NCBI RefSeq assembly: GCF_035989245.1
Contig: NZ_JAYMFF010000002.1
Span: forward strand, 1 to 64,000
DNA: 64,000 nucleotides
Source of the DNA: Adlercreutzia wanghongyangiae
GTDB taxonomy: Bacteria; Actinomycetota; Coriobacteriia; Coriobacteriales; Eggerthellaceae
Direction of reading: 5' to 3'
Part shown: piece by piece, positions 1-8,605 of the stretch
Position numbering within the stretch: position 1 is the first letter of the stretch
Layout: the number at the start of each line of letters is the position of its first letter
Made by a program: the position numbers and the translations under genes
Notes under the pieces: model-generated
The model's database searches: none
Seen by the model: the letters and a program-made list of their open reading frames with translations, nothing else
Told to the model about the DNA's origin: nothing

Positions 1-119
1 CCGCGGGCGGGCTGAAGCCCGCCCCTACGGGATTGATCGGCCGCGGGGGATTAATTGGCCGACTGGGGGCGATGCGGGCGGCCTGAAGGCCGCCCCTACG
101 GGGGTTCAGGCGGTGGCGG
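1..119. repeat. REP-like palindromes (two copies)
   Basis: Two copies of the window-wide intergenic palindrome. Its core reads GGGCGGGCTGAAGCCCGCCC followed by CTACG, at about 5-28, and a variant GGGCGGCCTGAAGGCCGCCC at about 77-102. The arms are self-complementary around a GAAG or CTTC loop. They lie just beyond the stop codon of the leftward gene that follows, the usual place for this family here. Confidence 0.8.
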
Positions 120-1664
120 CTAAGTGGTTTTGGGCTTGCGGTGGGCGTCGCGGCGGGCGTTGTTGCGCTCGGCGGTCACGTCGCTGAAAGCGCGGGTGAT
201 GCCGCGCAGGGCCTCCAGCATGGCCGTGCGATCCTGCATGGGAGCCCGCATCACGCCGTCGCGCAGGATGGCCCACTCGTGACCGCCTTCGAACAGCTGG
301 GCCGCATCGGTAACACCTGCGGCTTTCACGGCGTTGAACAGGGCGTCCACCATGCGCTTGCGCCCCTCGCCGTCCATGGAGGCCAACCACTGGTCCAGCG
401 CCTGGGCGCGCCGCTGGGTGCGCTCGGGCAGCGCGGGCACCGTGACGAAGGCGCCTTCTGCATCCGCGCGCTTGTCTGCAGTCGCCGCTTCACCGCCCTT
501 CGTCCCGGCGGAACCCTTCGCATGGCCCCCATTCTTCGCACTTTTCTCCCGACCCTCAGCCGCATCAGCCACTTCCCAGCGGTAGACCGAGTGCTGCTCG
601 AAACCGCGACCCGTCGCGTGCACCACCTGCACAGGCATCTGCGACGCCATGAGGATGCCCACCATGGAGTCCTCCGGCACCTGCTTGGTCATGCGGCCCG
701 CCAGCGGCGCGTAGTCGGCCGCCGAGAACGTGCCGGGCATAAATCCGGGGCCGTCGTGGTTGTACACGTGCGCAATGCGGTCCTGCACGGCAGGCGCCGC
801 CGTAAGAGCCGCGTACTCGGCCAGATTGCCGCCCTTGGAATGGCCTCCCACAATGATAGGGCCGGGTACGCGCTCGTCGGCCGCCACCGCCGCCAGGTAA
901 CGGGCGGCCAGATCTTGGCCCGGCACGGGCACCATGTAGGCCATGTTGAAGTCCTCGCGCCAGCCGGTGAGCGTGGTGTCGGTGCCGCGGAAGCCCACGT
1001 AGACGAACTGGCCCGGGCACACGAAGGCGGTGGCGGCGAACTGCATGTCCAGCACCTCGTCGAAAGCGGCCACGTGATCGTAGACGAGCAAGTCGCGGTA
1101 GCGGGGGCTTGCCGCCATGAGGAAGAGCTGCTGCCTCATCTGAGCCGCGTGCATGCCCGAGAACATGGTGGAAAACAGCTCGGCCCGCATAAGGTCGGCA
1201 AAGCGGACGGGCTCGGTGGGCGCCTGCGCGTCCTGGGCCATCTCGAGTCGGTCGCGAACCACCGCGTCGGAAGCGGCGGGGGCGGTGCCACTCGCTGCGG
1301 AATCGCCCGCCATGGGCGCACCAGCTGCTGACTTCAGAGCACCCGCACGGGATGCCGCCGCATCGTCCCGGCCCGCCGTTACAGCCGCCCGATGCTCCTC
1401 GCGCCCATGGCCGCTGCGCCCACGCCGCGCCCCGCGGTCGCGCCAGCGGGTGAGCCGCAACCGCAGCGCGGCCAGCTTCCCGTCGGATGCCGGGCGCATG
1501 GCCTCGCGCTGCGGCCCCGCGTCCCCCGCCTGGCTCACTCGGGGCATCACGCCTTCGCCGCGAGCCATGCAGAACTGCGCGAGCAGCGCCGAATCCACAG
1601 CATTGAAGGGTACCTCGCTGAAGGGGGCCAGCTGCTCTTCCAAATATGTGAGCACATCGTTCAT
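120..1664 (-). CDS. DUF2974 (Mbeg1-like) alpha/beta-hydrolase family protein
   Basis: A 514-residue protein with a lipase-type fold. The nucleophile elbow GGHSKGGNLAEYAA is clearly visible and gives the catalytic serine, and a later YNHDGPGF stretch matches the lipase-like DUF2974 family. A linker rich in Ala, Arg and Gly separates a short N-terminal helical part from the hydrolase domain, and a charged low-complexity insert (many K, G and A) sits before the C-terminal helices. I chose the internal ATG (peptide MNDVLTYLEEQ) over the upstream ATG at 1802, because the 46 extra residues are Cys/Arg-rich and resemble non-coding translation. No signal peptide is seen, so it is probably cytoplasmic. 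The substrate is unknown. The gene is monocistronic and diverges from the NSS transporter. Confidence 0.8.
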   Translation of the reverse strand: MNDVLTYLEEQLAPFSEVPFNAVDSALLAQFCMARGEGVMPRVSQAGDAGPQREAMRPASDGKLAALRLRLTRWRDRGARRGRSGHGREEHRAAVTAGRDDAAASRAGALKSAAGAPMAGDSAASGTAPAASDAVVRDRLEMAQDAQAPTEPVRFADLMRAELFSTMFSGMHAAQMRQQLFLMAASPRYRDLLVYDHVAAFDEVLDMQFAATAFVCPGQFVYVGFRGTDTTLTGWREDFNMAYMVPVPGQDLAARYLAAVAADERVPGPIIVGGHSKGGNLAEYAALTAAPAVQDRIAHVYNHDGPGFMPGTFSAADYAPLAGRMTKQVPEDSMVGILMASQMPVQVVHATGRGFEQHSVYRWEVADAAEGREKSAKNGGHAKGSAGTKGGEAATADKRADAEGAFVTVPALPERTQRRAQALDQWLASMDGEGRKRMVDALFNAVKAAGVTDAAQLFEGGHEWAILRDGVMRAPMQDRTAMLEALRGITRAFSDVTAERNNARRDAHRKPKTT

Positions 1665-1888
1665 GGTTTCATTATGCCGCACCGAGCGCGCGCCCGCACA
1701 GCATCCTCTCCCCCAGACACAAAGCCGTTGCCAATCCTCCCAACACTTATCATGACCGCATCGGTCACCTTCCGCTACAATGGCTCCTGCAATTTCGTTC
1801 AAACGCGCCGCTCGGCAATTCCCCGCGACCCGGCTTCAACCCAGCTCCGGCCGCCAGCGCCACGGCGCCCCAAGCATCAGGAGTCACC

Positions 1889-3388
1889 ATGGCCACCGAT
1901 CCTGCTTCCATCCCCGCTCCGGCCCGCGATGCGGCCGCGCCCACCTGCGACGCGAACCCCGCCGGAGGCGACATCCCCACCGGCATCGGCAGCGCCGCCG
2001 CGCCCCGCGAGCACTTCGCCAGCCGCCTCGGGTTCATCCTCATCTCGGCCGGCTGCGCCATTGGCCTCGGCAACGTGTGGCGCTTCCCCTACATTGCCGG
2101 CGAGTACGGCGGTGCGGCGTTCATCCTCCTGTACCTGGTATTCCTCGTTATTCTGGGCCTGCCCGTCATGGTGATGGAGTTCGCCGTGGGCCGCGCCTCC
2201 CAGCGTTCGGGCGCGCTCGCCTTCGACGTGCTGCAGCCCTCGCGCCGCTGGCACTGGTTCAGCTGGTGGGGATACGTCGGCTGCATGCTGCTCATGATGT
2301 TCTACACCACCGTCTGCGGCTGGATGTTGGCCTACACCGCCAAAATGGCCACCGGCACCTTCGTGGGGCTTGATCCCGAGGGCGTCGGCGGCGTGTTCGG
2401 CGCCATGCTGGCCAACCCCTCCGAGATGGTGGGCTGGATGCTGGCCGTTATCGTCATCGGCTTTTTCGTGTGCAGCTTCGGCCTGCAGAAGGGCGTGGAG
2501 CGCATTACCAAGATCATGATGATCTGCCTGTTGGCCGTGATGGGGCTGCTCGTGGTGCGCTCGGTCACGCTGCCCGGGGCGGCCGAGGGTCTGGCCTTCT
2601 ATCTGGTGCCCGACTTCGGGAAGATGTTCGACGGCGGCATGGCCGGCTTCGGCGAGGCCGTGTACGCCGCCATGGGCCAGGCGTTCTTCACGCTGTCGCT
2701 GGGCATTTCGGCCATGGAGGTGTTCGGCAGCCGCATCGGCAAGCAGAACTCGCTCACCGGCGAGGCGCTGCGCATCTGCGGCCTGGACACGCTGGTGGCC
2801 ATCCTGGCGGGCCTCATCATCTTCCCTGCTTGCTTCGCCTTTGCCGTAGCTCCCGATTCGGGCCCCTCGCTCGTGTTCATCACGCTGCCGAGCGTGTTCG
2901 AGCAGATGCCGCTGGGCCAGCTGTGGGGCACGCTGTTCTTCGTGTTCATGAGCTTCGCGGCGCTGTCCACCATCATCGCCGTGTTCGAGAACCTCATCAC
3001 CTTCACCATGGAGAAATGGGACCTGTCGCGCCGCGACGCCATCAAGCGCACGGCCATCCTGGTCACCGTGCTCAGCCTGCCCTGCGCGCTGGGCTTCAAC
3101 CTGTGGGCCGGCGTGACCGTGCCGGGCATCGGCGACATCCAGTCCATCGAGGACTTCATCGTGTCGAACAACCTGCTGCCCCTGGGCAGCCTGCTGTACG
3201 TGATGTTCTGCGTGACCCGCAAAGGCTGGGGCTGGAACAACTTCCTGGCCGAGGCCGATGCGGGCAACGGCATGAAGTTCCCCCGCTGGGCGCGCGGCTG
3301 GCTCACGTTCGGGCTACCGGCGCTCATTATCATCATCTTCATCATGGGCTATGTGCCGAAGATCATGTTGTGGTGCGGATTGGCCTAA
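1889..3388 (+). CDS. Sodium-dependent transporter, neurotransmitter:sodium symporter (NSS/SNF) family
   Basis: A 499-residue multi-span membrane protein. Residues around 50-85 carry the NSS TM1 signature (GCAIGLGNVWRFPYIAGEYG), where the unwound helix binds Na+ and substrate. About eleven to twelve hydrophobic segments follow. Bacterial members are LeuT/MhsT-like Na+-coupled amino acid importers, and the substrate cannot be read from sequence. The start is supported by CAGGAG six bases before ATG. The first 40 residues are a Pro/Ala-rich cytoplasmic tail. It is a single-gene unit followed 50 bases later by tRNA-Leu. Confidence 0.93.
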   Translation: MATDPASIPAPARDAAAPTCDANPAGGDIPTGIGSAAAPREHFASRLGFILISAGCAIGLGNVWRFPYIAGEYGGAAFILLYLVFLVILGLPVMVMEFAVGRASQRSGALAFDVLQPSRRWHWFSWWGYVGCMLLMMFYTTVCGWMLAYTAKMATGTFVGLDPEGVGGVFGAMLANPSEMVGWMLAVIVIGFFVCSFGLQKGVERITKIMMICLLAVMGLLVVRSVTLPGAAEGLAFYLVPDFGKMFDGGMAGFGEAVYAAMGQAFFTLSLGISAMEVFGSRIGKQNSLTGEALRICGLDTLVAILAGLIIFPACFAFAVAPDSGPSLVFITLPSVFEQMPLGQLWGTLFFVFMSFAALSTIIAVFENLITFTMEKWDLSRRDAIKRTAILVTVLSLPCALGFNLWAGVTVPGIGDIQSIEDFIVSNNLLPLGSLLYVMFCVTRKGWGWNNFLAEADAGNGMKFPRWARGWLTFGLPALIIIIFIMGYVPKIMLWCGLA

Positions 3389-3440
3389 TTCTGCCTCGAC
3401 GCTGACGCGCCCTTCCGCTATACTGCTCTGGTGCCCTTGA

Positions 3441-3524
3441 GCCCGAGTGGTGGAACGGCAGACACGACGGTCTCAAAAACCGTTGCCGCAAGGTGTGCGG
3501 GTTCAAATCCCGCCTCGGGCACCA
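3441..3524 (+). tRNA. tRNA-Leu (anticodon CAA)
   Basis: Acceptor arms GCCCGAG and CTCGGGC, the anticodon stem ACGGT/ACCGT around loop CTCAAAA, a long class II variable arm, a T-loop GGTTCAAATCC and an encoded CCA end give a complete tRNA. The anticodon CAA occupies 3474-3476. Confidence 0.96.
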
Positions 3525-3533
3525 TAAACTGCA

Positions 3534-3560
3534 ACGGCTCCCCACGGGGAGCCGTTTTTG
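3534..3560 (+). terminator. Rho-independent terminator after tRNA-Leu
   Basis: The hairpin ACGGCTCCCC / GGGGAGCCGT is followed by TTTTTG and ends the tRNA-Leu transcript. Confidence 0.85.
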
Positions 3561-3589
3561 TTGGCAGGTACTGCCGCAGCCTCCCTACC

Positions 3590-3651
3590 GCTTTCGTAGG
3601 GGCAGCCTCCCCGCTACCTCCGTAGGGGCAGCCTTCAGGCTGCCCGCAAGC
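3590..3651. repeat. REP-like palindrome variants
   Basis: GTAGGGGCAGCCTTCAGGCT and a shorter degenerate copy. These are the same family as elsewhere, with the arm sequence changed from GGCGGGC to GGCAGCC by compensating substitutions. Confidence 0.7.
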
Positions 3652-3721
3652 ACGACCTTGTCGCCCGCGCCCGTGCCACGAGGCGTGGGGGCACTGCGTC
3701 CTCAGGCGAATCGCGAAACCT

Positions 3722-4231
3722 CTAGCAGGTCTCGTGGTAGAAAATGTGCATGTCCTCGTACTGGTCGTCCTTGTTGCGGAAGCCACCGGGAATGGTACCG
3801 ATGCGCACGAATCCCAGCTTCTCGTACAGAGCGATGGCGCCGGCATTGCTGGCAACCACGGCATTAAACTGCAGCCCGCGAAAACCCAGCTCCCCCGCCT
3901 GACGCAGCGAGTCCTCCACCAACAGCCGACCCAGGCCGCGACCGCGCAGCTTGTCGGACACCGCATAGCTGGCATTGGCCACATGGCCGCAGCGCCCCAC
4001 ATTGTTCGGATGCAGGATGTACAGCCCCACAATGCGCCCCGCCACCGTGACCACCGCCGTGTGCGACTGCGCGGCGAAAAATTCCCGCGCCGCATCTACA
4101 CCCAGCGGTTCTTCCTGGGGAAAGGCCCGGCCGTCCTCCACCACGGTATTCCAAATGGGCACCATGGCCGGCACGTCCTCTTCCCGGTAGGGTCGGGTTA
4201 CCTTCACGGAAATCTTGTCGAGCACGCCCAT
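3722..4231 (-). CDS. GNAT family N-acetyltransferase
   Basis: A 169-residue acetyl-CoA-dependent acetyltransferase. Motif A appears as LRGRGLGRLLVEDSL (the R/Q-x-x-G-x-G/A pyrophosphate loop), followed by the motif B region NAGAIALYEKLGF typical of the fold. The N-terminus (VTRPYREEDVPAMVPIWN) is the usual GNAT start. The ATG is preceded by GGGAGGAAT. The substrate is unknown. The gene stands alone between tRNA-Leu and the first surface-protein module. Confidence 0.9.
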   Translation of the reverse strand: MGVLDKISVKVTRPYREEDVPAMVPIWNTVVEDGRAFPQEEPLGVDAAREFFAAQSHTAVVTVAGRIVGLYILHPNNVGRCGHVANASYAVSDKLRGRGLGRLLVEDSLRQAGELGFRGLQFNAVVASNAGAIALYEKLGFVRIGTIPGGFRNKDDQYEDMHIFYHETC

Positions 4232-4373
4232 GGCCGATTCCTCCCTTGTCGCATACGAAGCCGGCGCCTATTGTACCCGCCGCGCGTGCGACTCCCTTCG
4301 CAAAACGGAGAACTGCGCCGCCGCAAACGTCAAAGGATAGTTGGTTGAGAAATGCAAGATGGGGGGCAGCGGG

Positions 4374-4565
4374 CTAGCGGTCACTTTCTCGGGAAGACTC
4401 TTGCTGGGTGCGGTGGCAACGGCGGTGCAGCAGGTAAGCCCAGGCCAGCACCACCGCTACCGTCGCGGTGCCCCATAGCCAGTCCATGACGCAGTAGTTC
4501 AGGGCCGCCAGCGTTACGGCGGCCAGCACGAACAGGGAATACAGCAGCTTATCGCACAGGCTCAT
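4374..4565 (-). CDS. Small two-span membrane protein of surface module 1
   Basis: 63 residues with two hydrophobic helices (about 8-30 and 31-47) and a charged Arg/Glu/Ser-rich C-terminal tail. It overlaps the last 17 bases of the wall-protein gene and so is probably translationally coupled to it. The same arrangement, a 65-residue two-span protein overlapping the 3' end of the paralogous wall-protein gene, recurs at 32180-32377. Local function is unknown. Partnering with the wall-protein anchor or with the membrane-bound sigma factor is an inference from repeated linkage. Confidence 0.7.
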   Translation of the reverse strand: MSLCDKLLYSLFVLAAVTLAALNYCVMDWLWGTATVAVVLAWAYLLHRRCHRTQQESSRESDR

Positions 4566-5799
4566 GGCACGACTCCTCCCCTGGGGCGTTGCAAGCGCCG
4601 CGACGGTCTTCCCGCTTGTTAGACTCCTGACGCAGGCGCATTAAGGTGTAGGCGCTGGCCAGCACCATGATGAGCACGAACATAATATGCAGCGGGCAGG
4701 GGCCCAGGATGCCGCCGGTCTGGGGCAGCTGGTGAATGGCCGACGCCCACCGGTTGCGGCCGTCGCCGTTGCCGGAACCCGTTACCGGACCTGCTTCGCT
4801 CACCGACACGCCGCCCGAATCGGCCCCCGACGAGCCGTTGCCGTCGGAAATGCCGCCCTGCACTGCGCCCTCGCGCACCTCGTAGGTGAGCCGCAGGGTG
4901 GTGGTGTTGCCGTACTCGTCGGTGAACACCTGCTCGGCATGCCACGTGCCCGGAACGGAGCGGTCGATGGAGGCTACTGCAGCGCCGTAGGCATCGGTCA
5001 GGCGCACATCGCCAGCCGTCACGTTGCCGCCCATGGCCGCTGCAATGCGATAGCGCGCGTCGATGAACGATGCCATGGCCTGAGCCGTCAGCGGTGTCTC
5101 GGTGGTACCCACTATCACGTGATCCTCCACCACGGAGTGGGTGAGCCCCGTTTCAGGATCGAAGTCGGTGCTGGTGGGCGTGATGGGCACCTCCGGCGGG
5201 TTGCCGCCGATAACGCCGCCCGAACCGTCGCCGCCAGAGCCGTCACCCGGACCATCGGGGGTCACGGTGGGCGCATCGGACGTCACCAGATAGCGCAGGC
5301 GGATGGTGACGGTGTTGCCGCTCTGGTCGGCCACCTTCCAGGTGATGAGCCACGAGCCGGGATGCGAGAGATCCACAGCCGGCACGGGCGACCCCTTGGC
5401 GTCGGCCAGGGCCAGGGACAGCTCGGCCATGGCGCCGCCGCCCTCGGGCGTGAAGGAGTAGCGGCGCAGCATGAGGCTGCGGGCGTCGGCCAAGGTGAGG
5501 GTCTTGCCCTGCTGCACCTTCACGCGCATCGCGTCATCGATGACGGCGTGCTGGGTGCCGTCGGGCGCCACCTCGGGCGGATAGGACGGGTCGACGGGCC
5601 GCGGCTTCGGGTTCAGCGGGTCGTCGCCGGGGCGCGGCACCAGGTCGGTGCCCGGGTCGGGCGTGACGATGACGCCGGGCACGTGCGAGGCGACCAGGTG
5701 GTAGGTGAGCCGCACGGTGGTGCTGTTGCCGGCCGCATCTCGTACCAAGTAGGTGATCAGGTAGTCGGCCGGCCGCGAGGTGTCAATCGCGGAGATACC
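4549..5799 (-). pseudogene. LPQTG cell-wall surface protein, C-terminal part (out of frame downstream of G-tract)
   Basis: The continuation of the wall protein that begins at 8305, in the -1 frame relative to the N-terminal part. It contains the end of one Ig-like repeat and two further repeats of about 130 residues, each ending in a D-x-x-GNT/S-TT-x-RL-x-Y strand. A linker rich in Gly, Ser and Asp follows, then LPQTG and a hydrophobic helix with an Arg/Lys-rich tail, the sortase wall-anchor architecture. No ribosome site precedes it, and the only candidate start is TTG within a conserved repeat strand. It is therefore not an independent gene but the second half of one reading frame. Deleting one G from the tract at 5798-5807 gives a continuous 1,251-codon protein (8305 to 4549). 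No sortase gene is present in the window. Confidence 0.85.
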
Positions 5800-8305
5800 C
5801 CCCCCCCGAGGCGTTCTTCATCGACTGCACGGTCACCGTGACGCCGCTGCCTCCGTCCACGTCGGTGGGCAGGAAGTGCCGCCGCAGCAGGGCCTCGGCG
5901 CCCGGGCCGTCCATGGTGCCGTGGCAGACCGCCTCGGTCACCTCGCAGGCGACTTCGACGGACTGGGTGCCGTCGGGGTTCTTGGTCACCGAACCGGTGG
6001 GCTCCAGCGGGTCGCCGGGCTCCTTCGGCCCGGACGGATCGGAGGGGTCCTTCGGCTGCAGCGGCCGGATGACCGGGCAGCTGTCCCGGGTGGTGGAGTA
6101 GTGCAGCAGGATGGTAGTGGTGTTGCCCTGGGAGTCGGTGATGACACGGCGGATGAGGCACTCGCCGGGGGCCTTCGTGTCGAAGGAGGCGATCGCGTTG
6201 CCCGCGGCGTCCAGCAGCTCGTCGGAGACGGACACCGGCGCGGCCGCGGAGGTGGCCGCGTAGCGGTAGTCCATCATGGCCGAGGCCTCGGACTTCTCCA
6301 GCAGGCCCCCGAAGGGCGGCGACGCCGGGTCGATCATCTCGGACACGCTCTCCTCGATGAGGGCGTGGCGCAGCCCCCCGTCGTCCTCGGTGAAGGTCGG
6401 GGGCGGCACGGGGTCGCTGCCGGGGTCGTAGGGCGGGCCGGCCGGCTCGGGGCCGTCCGGGTCGCCGGGATCGGGCCGCTCCACGCTGGGCGGCTCGGTG
6501 GTCGACACCTTCACCGGCGCCGACAGGTTGCCCGCGGCGTCCTCGGCGACGTACCAGCCGTTGGGGACGTTCGCCACCGTCTGCACCGATTCCCCGTCGC
6601 CGTCCGTCAGGTCGAACGGCTTGTAGACCCCGGCCTGCGCGCCCGTGCCCACGGCGCCCGACGGCCCCGTGCGGTGCAGCCGCCAGATGCCGGAGGCCAC
6701 CTCGGCCGAGTCGTCGGCCGTGAGCGTCCGCAGGGCCGGATCGAGCGACAGCCGCGGGGCGGTCTGGTCGAGCTTGACCGTGCCGGCCCGCTGGGTGGAG
6801 AGCACGCCCGTGGAGTCCTTCCTCGCCTGGGCCGACAGCGACAGCCCCGCGGTGTCCCCCGCCCGCGTCCACGCCGGGTCGGCAGCGGTCAGGGTGGCGC
6901 CCGCGTCCTCCGAGGGCGTCAGCTCCATCCGGTCGAAGTCCCCGGGGTAGAAGGTGACGGTGACCGGCGACCTGTTCCACCCGTTCTCGTTGGCGGCGGG
7001 AAGCCGCGTGTAGTGCCAGTCCGAGCCGGGCGTGCCCGGGCCGGTGCCGTCGCCGGGCACGAGCGGGTGCTCGTTCAGGAGCTTCGCTCCGGCCTCGTAG
7101 GTGCCCCCGAAGGAGTCGTCCACCAGCTGCAGCCCGATGGAGGCCGCCGTGCCGGCGGGCCCGTCAATTTTCGCGTTGAACGTGACCTTGTTCTCGGTAG
7201 TGCCCTTCAGCGTGACCGCCTGGCCGGCCGATGCGGCGACGTCTCCCGACACGGTCATGCCGGACGTGGGGTACTTGGAGTGCGTCGCGCCCAGCAGCTT
7301 CAGGTGCAGTGGGAACTCCTCGCTCCCGGCGCTAGCGTTGGTGTTCTGCAGCACCGCCTCCACGCGCACGGTCGTGCCGGGCGCCACGTAGTCGTTGGAC
7401 CCGATGAGGGTGCCGTCCGTGCGGTACATCTTGATGTCCTTAATGACAGGGTCGAAGTGAGGAAGGGACATAGATTGAAAAGTGGCAGCAACGGTAAGTC
7501 TCCGATCGGGCGGAGCAGAGCTAGCGGCGGCTCCCCACCACACAATTTGACCCGCAAAGTACAAATTGGCACTAGCAAGCGTCGGGCTTGACAACTTATC
7601 GCGCACTTTATTAATGGTCCTAGTCCCCACTCCAGCCACATTAACTACAAGGGAATTACCCGTGTAGCTATATGTGAGGGTGATTTGAGCCGTAGCCCCC
7701 GGCCAATTAACCTTCAACTCATTTGCTATAACCTGATCGCTTGTCAAACCTGGCTCATTAAGCTGAATCACGCTTTCAATGGTGGAACTTGTCTCCGCCA
7801 CCCTCTTCTTAATGCCAAAGAAAGTGCCATTGCTGCCAGACTCAAGTCCTGTGGTGAAGGCCACATTCATCGCAAGTTGTGAGCCAGGAGCCACAGGATT
7901 AGGAAGCTGCCCTGTAAACTTCAACTGCCAATCATGCTTAAGGGAAACAGGCTTTATCGAAGTGAATCGACCGTCACTTCTATAGGGATTTGTGCCACTG
8001 TAGTCAGATGCATTCTCTGTAGAGGCCATGCGAAGAAGTCCTCCGCTAATTGGGCGAATGGGCGTGCCCGTTCCATTGAAAAAATCGGCATAGTTCGTAG
8101 TGCCTGCAAAATCCGCCTCGGCCTCCTCCACGGCGGGGCTTCCCGGCACCAGGGGCAAAAGGGTTGCGGCGAGCAGGATGGCGAGGGCCATTCTTGTTGC
8201 GCGGCCCAGAAAAGAGGGCATGCGGTGTCGGGAAGCAGCCGCTGGACGGTGAGACTTCAACGCCACTTCCCCGCTGTCGTGCGGGCGTTCTCCTCTTCTC
8301 CTCAT
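5783..8305 (-). CDS. LPQTG cell-wall surface protein, N-terminal part (ends prematurely after G-tract)
   Basis: Start ATG at 8305 with AAAGGAGGAG eight bases upstream; an ATG 39 bases further up lacks a site. An Arg-rich leader and a hydrophobic helix (ALAILLAATLLPLVPG) form a long Sec signal peptide. The mature part opens with GTTNYADFF, shared with the paralogue (GTTNYKDFF), and a large adhesin-like domain. A module then ends with the peptide YVAEDAAGNLSAP, and one and a half Ig-like repeats of the DUF5011 style follow. After KNAS the reading frame runs into ten G and stops five codons later. The region 7460-8130 is visibly richer in A and T than the rest. It diverges from the membrane-tethered sigma factor at 8606. 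Confidence 0.88.
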   Translation of the reverse strand: MRRRGERPHDSGEVALKSHRPAAASRHRMPSFLGRATRMALAILLAATLLPLVPGSPAVEEAEADFAGTTNYADFFNGTGTPIRPISGGLLRMASTENASDYSGTNPYRSDGRFTSIKPVSLKHDWQLKFTGQLPNPVAPGSQLAMNVAFTTGLESGSNGTFFGIKKRVAETSSTIESVIQLNEPGLTSDQVIANELKVNWPGATAQITLTYSYTGNSLVVNVAGVGTRTINKVRDKLSSPTLASANLYFAGQIVWWGAAASSAPPDRRLTVAATFQSMSLPHFDPVIKDIKMYRTDGTLIGSNDYVAPGTTVRVEAVLQNTNASAGSEEFPLHLKLLGATHSKYPTSGMTVSGDVAASAGQAVTLKGTTENKVTFNAKIDGPAGTAASIGLQLVDDSFGGTYEAGAKLLNEHPLVPGDGTGPGTPGSDWHYTRLPAANENGWNRSPVTVTFYPGDFDRMELTPSEDAGATLTAADPAWTRAGDTAGLSLSAQARKDSTGVLSTQRAGTVKLDQTAPRLSLDPALRTLTADDSAEVASGIWRLHRTGPSGAVGTGAQAGVYKPFDLTDGDGESVQTVANVPNGWYVAEDAAGNLSAPVKVSTTEPPSVERPDPGDPDGPEPAGPPYDPGSDPVPPPTFTEDDGGLRHALIEESVSEMIDPASPPFGGLLEKSEASAMMDYRYAATSAAAPVSVSDELLDAAGNAIASFDTKAPGECLIRRVITDSQGNTTTILLHYSTTRDSCPVIRPLQPKDPSDPSGPKEPGDPLEPTGSVTKNPDGTQSVEVACEVTEAVCHGTMDGPGAEALLRRHFLPTDVDGGSGVTVTVQSMKNASGGGYLRD
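5798..5807 (-). other. Homopolymeric (G)10 tract, putative phase-variation switch
   Basis: Ten consecutive C on the plus strand, which is ten G in the coding direction, interrupt the wall-protein frame. Nine G would encode S-G-G-G-I-S-A-I-D. That matches in length and frame the paralogue's A-G-N-Q-L-S-A-I-D, so nine is the ON length and ten is OFF. A sequencing slip is the main alternative. Confidence 0.8.
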
Positions 8306-8605
8306 AACCGCTCCTCCTTTGCGAAAGCCTCTCTCATCAGGCATTTTGGTACAAGGGACAATTTATCGAAGCCTAATATCCATATCTATGGGAAAACGGG
8401 TCATCATTTCTGACACTGAGCTGCCACCTTCACAGTCTCTTCACATATCCCGTTTCTTGCACCGCGCGAGCGCCGCCATTGCCTGGGCCGTCGGAGGCGC
8501 CAACGGTCTCCCCCGCTCCGCAGCCCAGCCTGGATTAAAGGGCACCTGAAACCCCCTGTGGTACACTGCGCCCCGACATTCCCGAAGGAAGGCACGGTAC
8601 GCAAC
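8306..8605. promoter_or_regulatory. Divergent intergenic region of surface module 1
   Basis: 300 bases separate the leftward wall-protein gene from the rightward sigma-factor gene. The side next to the wall protein is AT-rich (8340-8460), as expected for promoters. I see no sequence I would call an ECF operator with confidence, and no motif clearly shared with the equivalent region of module 2. Confidence 0.4.

Noticed and set aside
1665..1802. Longer N-terminus of the DUF2974 protein
   Set aside because: The extra 46 residues are Cys/Arg-rich and unlike the family, and the upstream ATG has no ribosome site.
5757..6980. A separate 407-codon gene inside the module 1 wall-protein gene
   Set aside because: Same-strand alternative frame with Gly/Arg/His-rich composition; the wall-protein frame and its paralogue explain the region.
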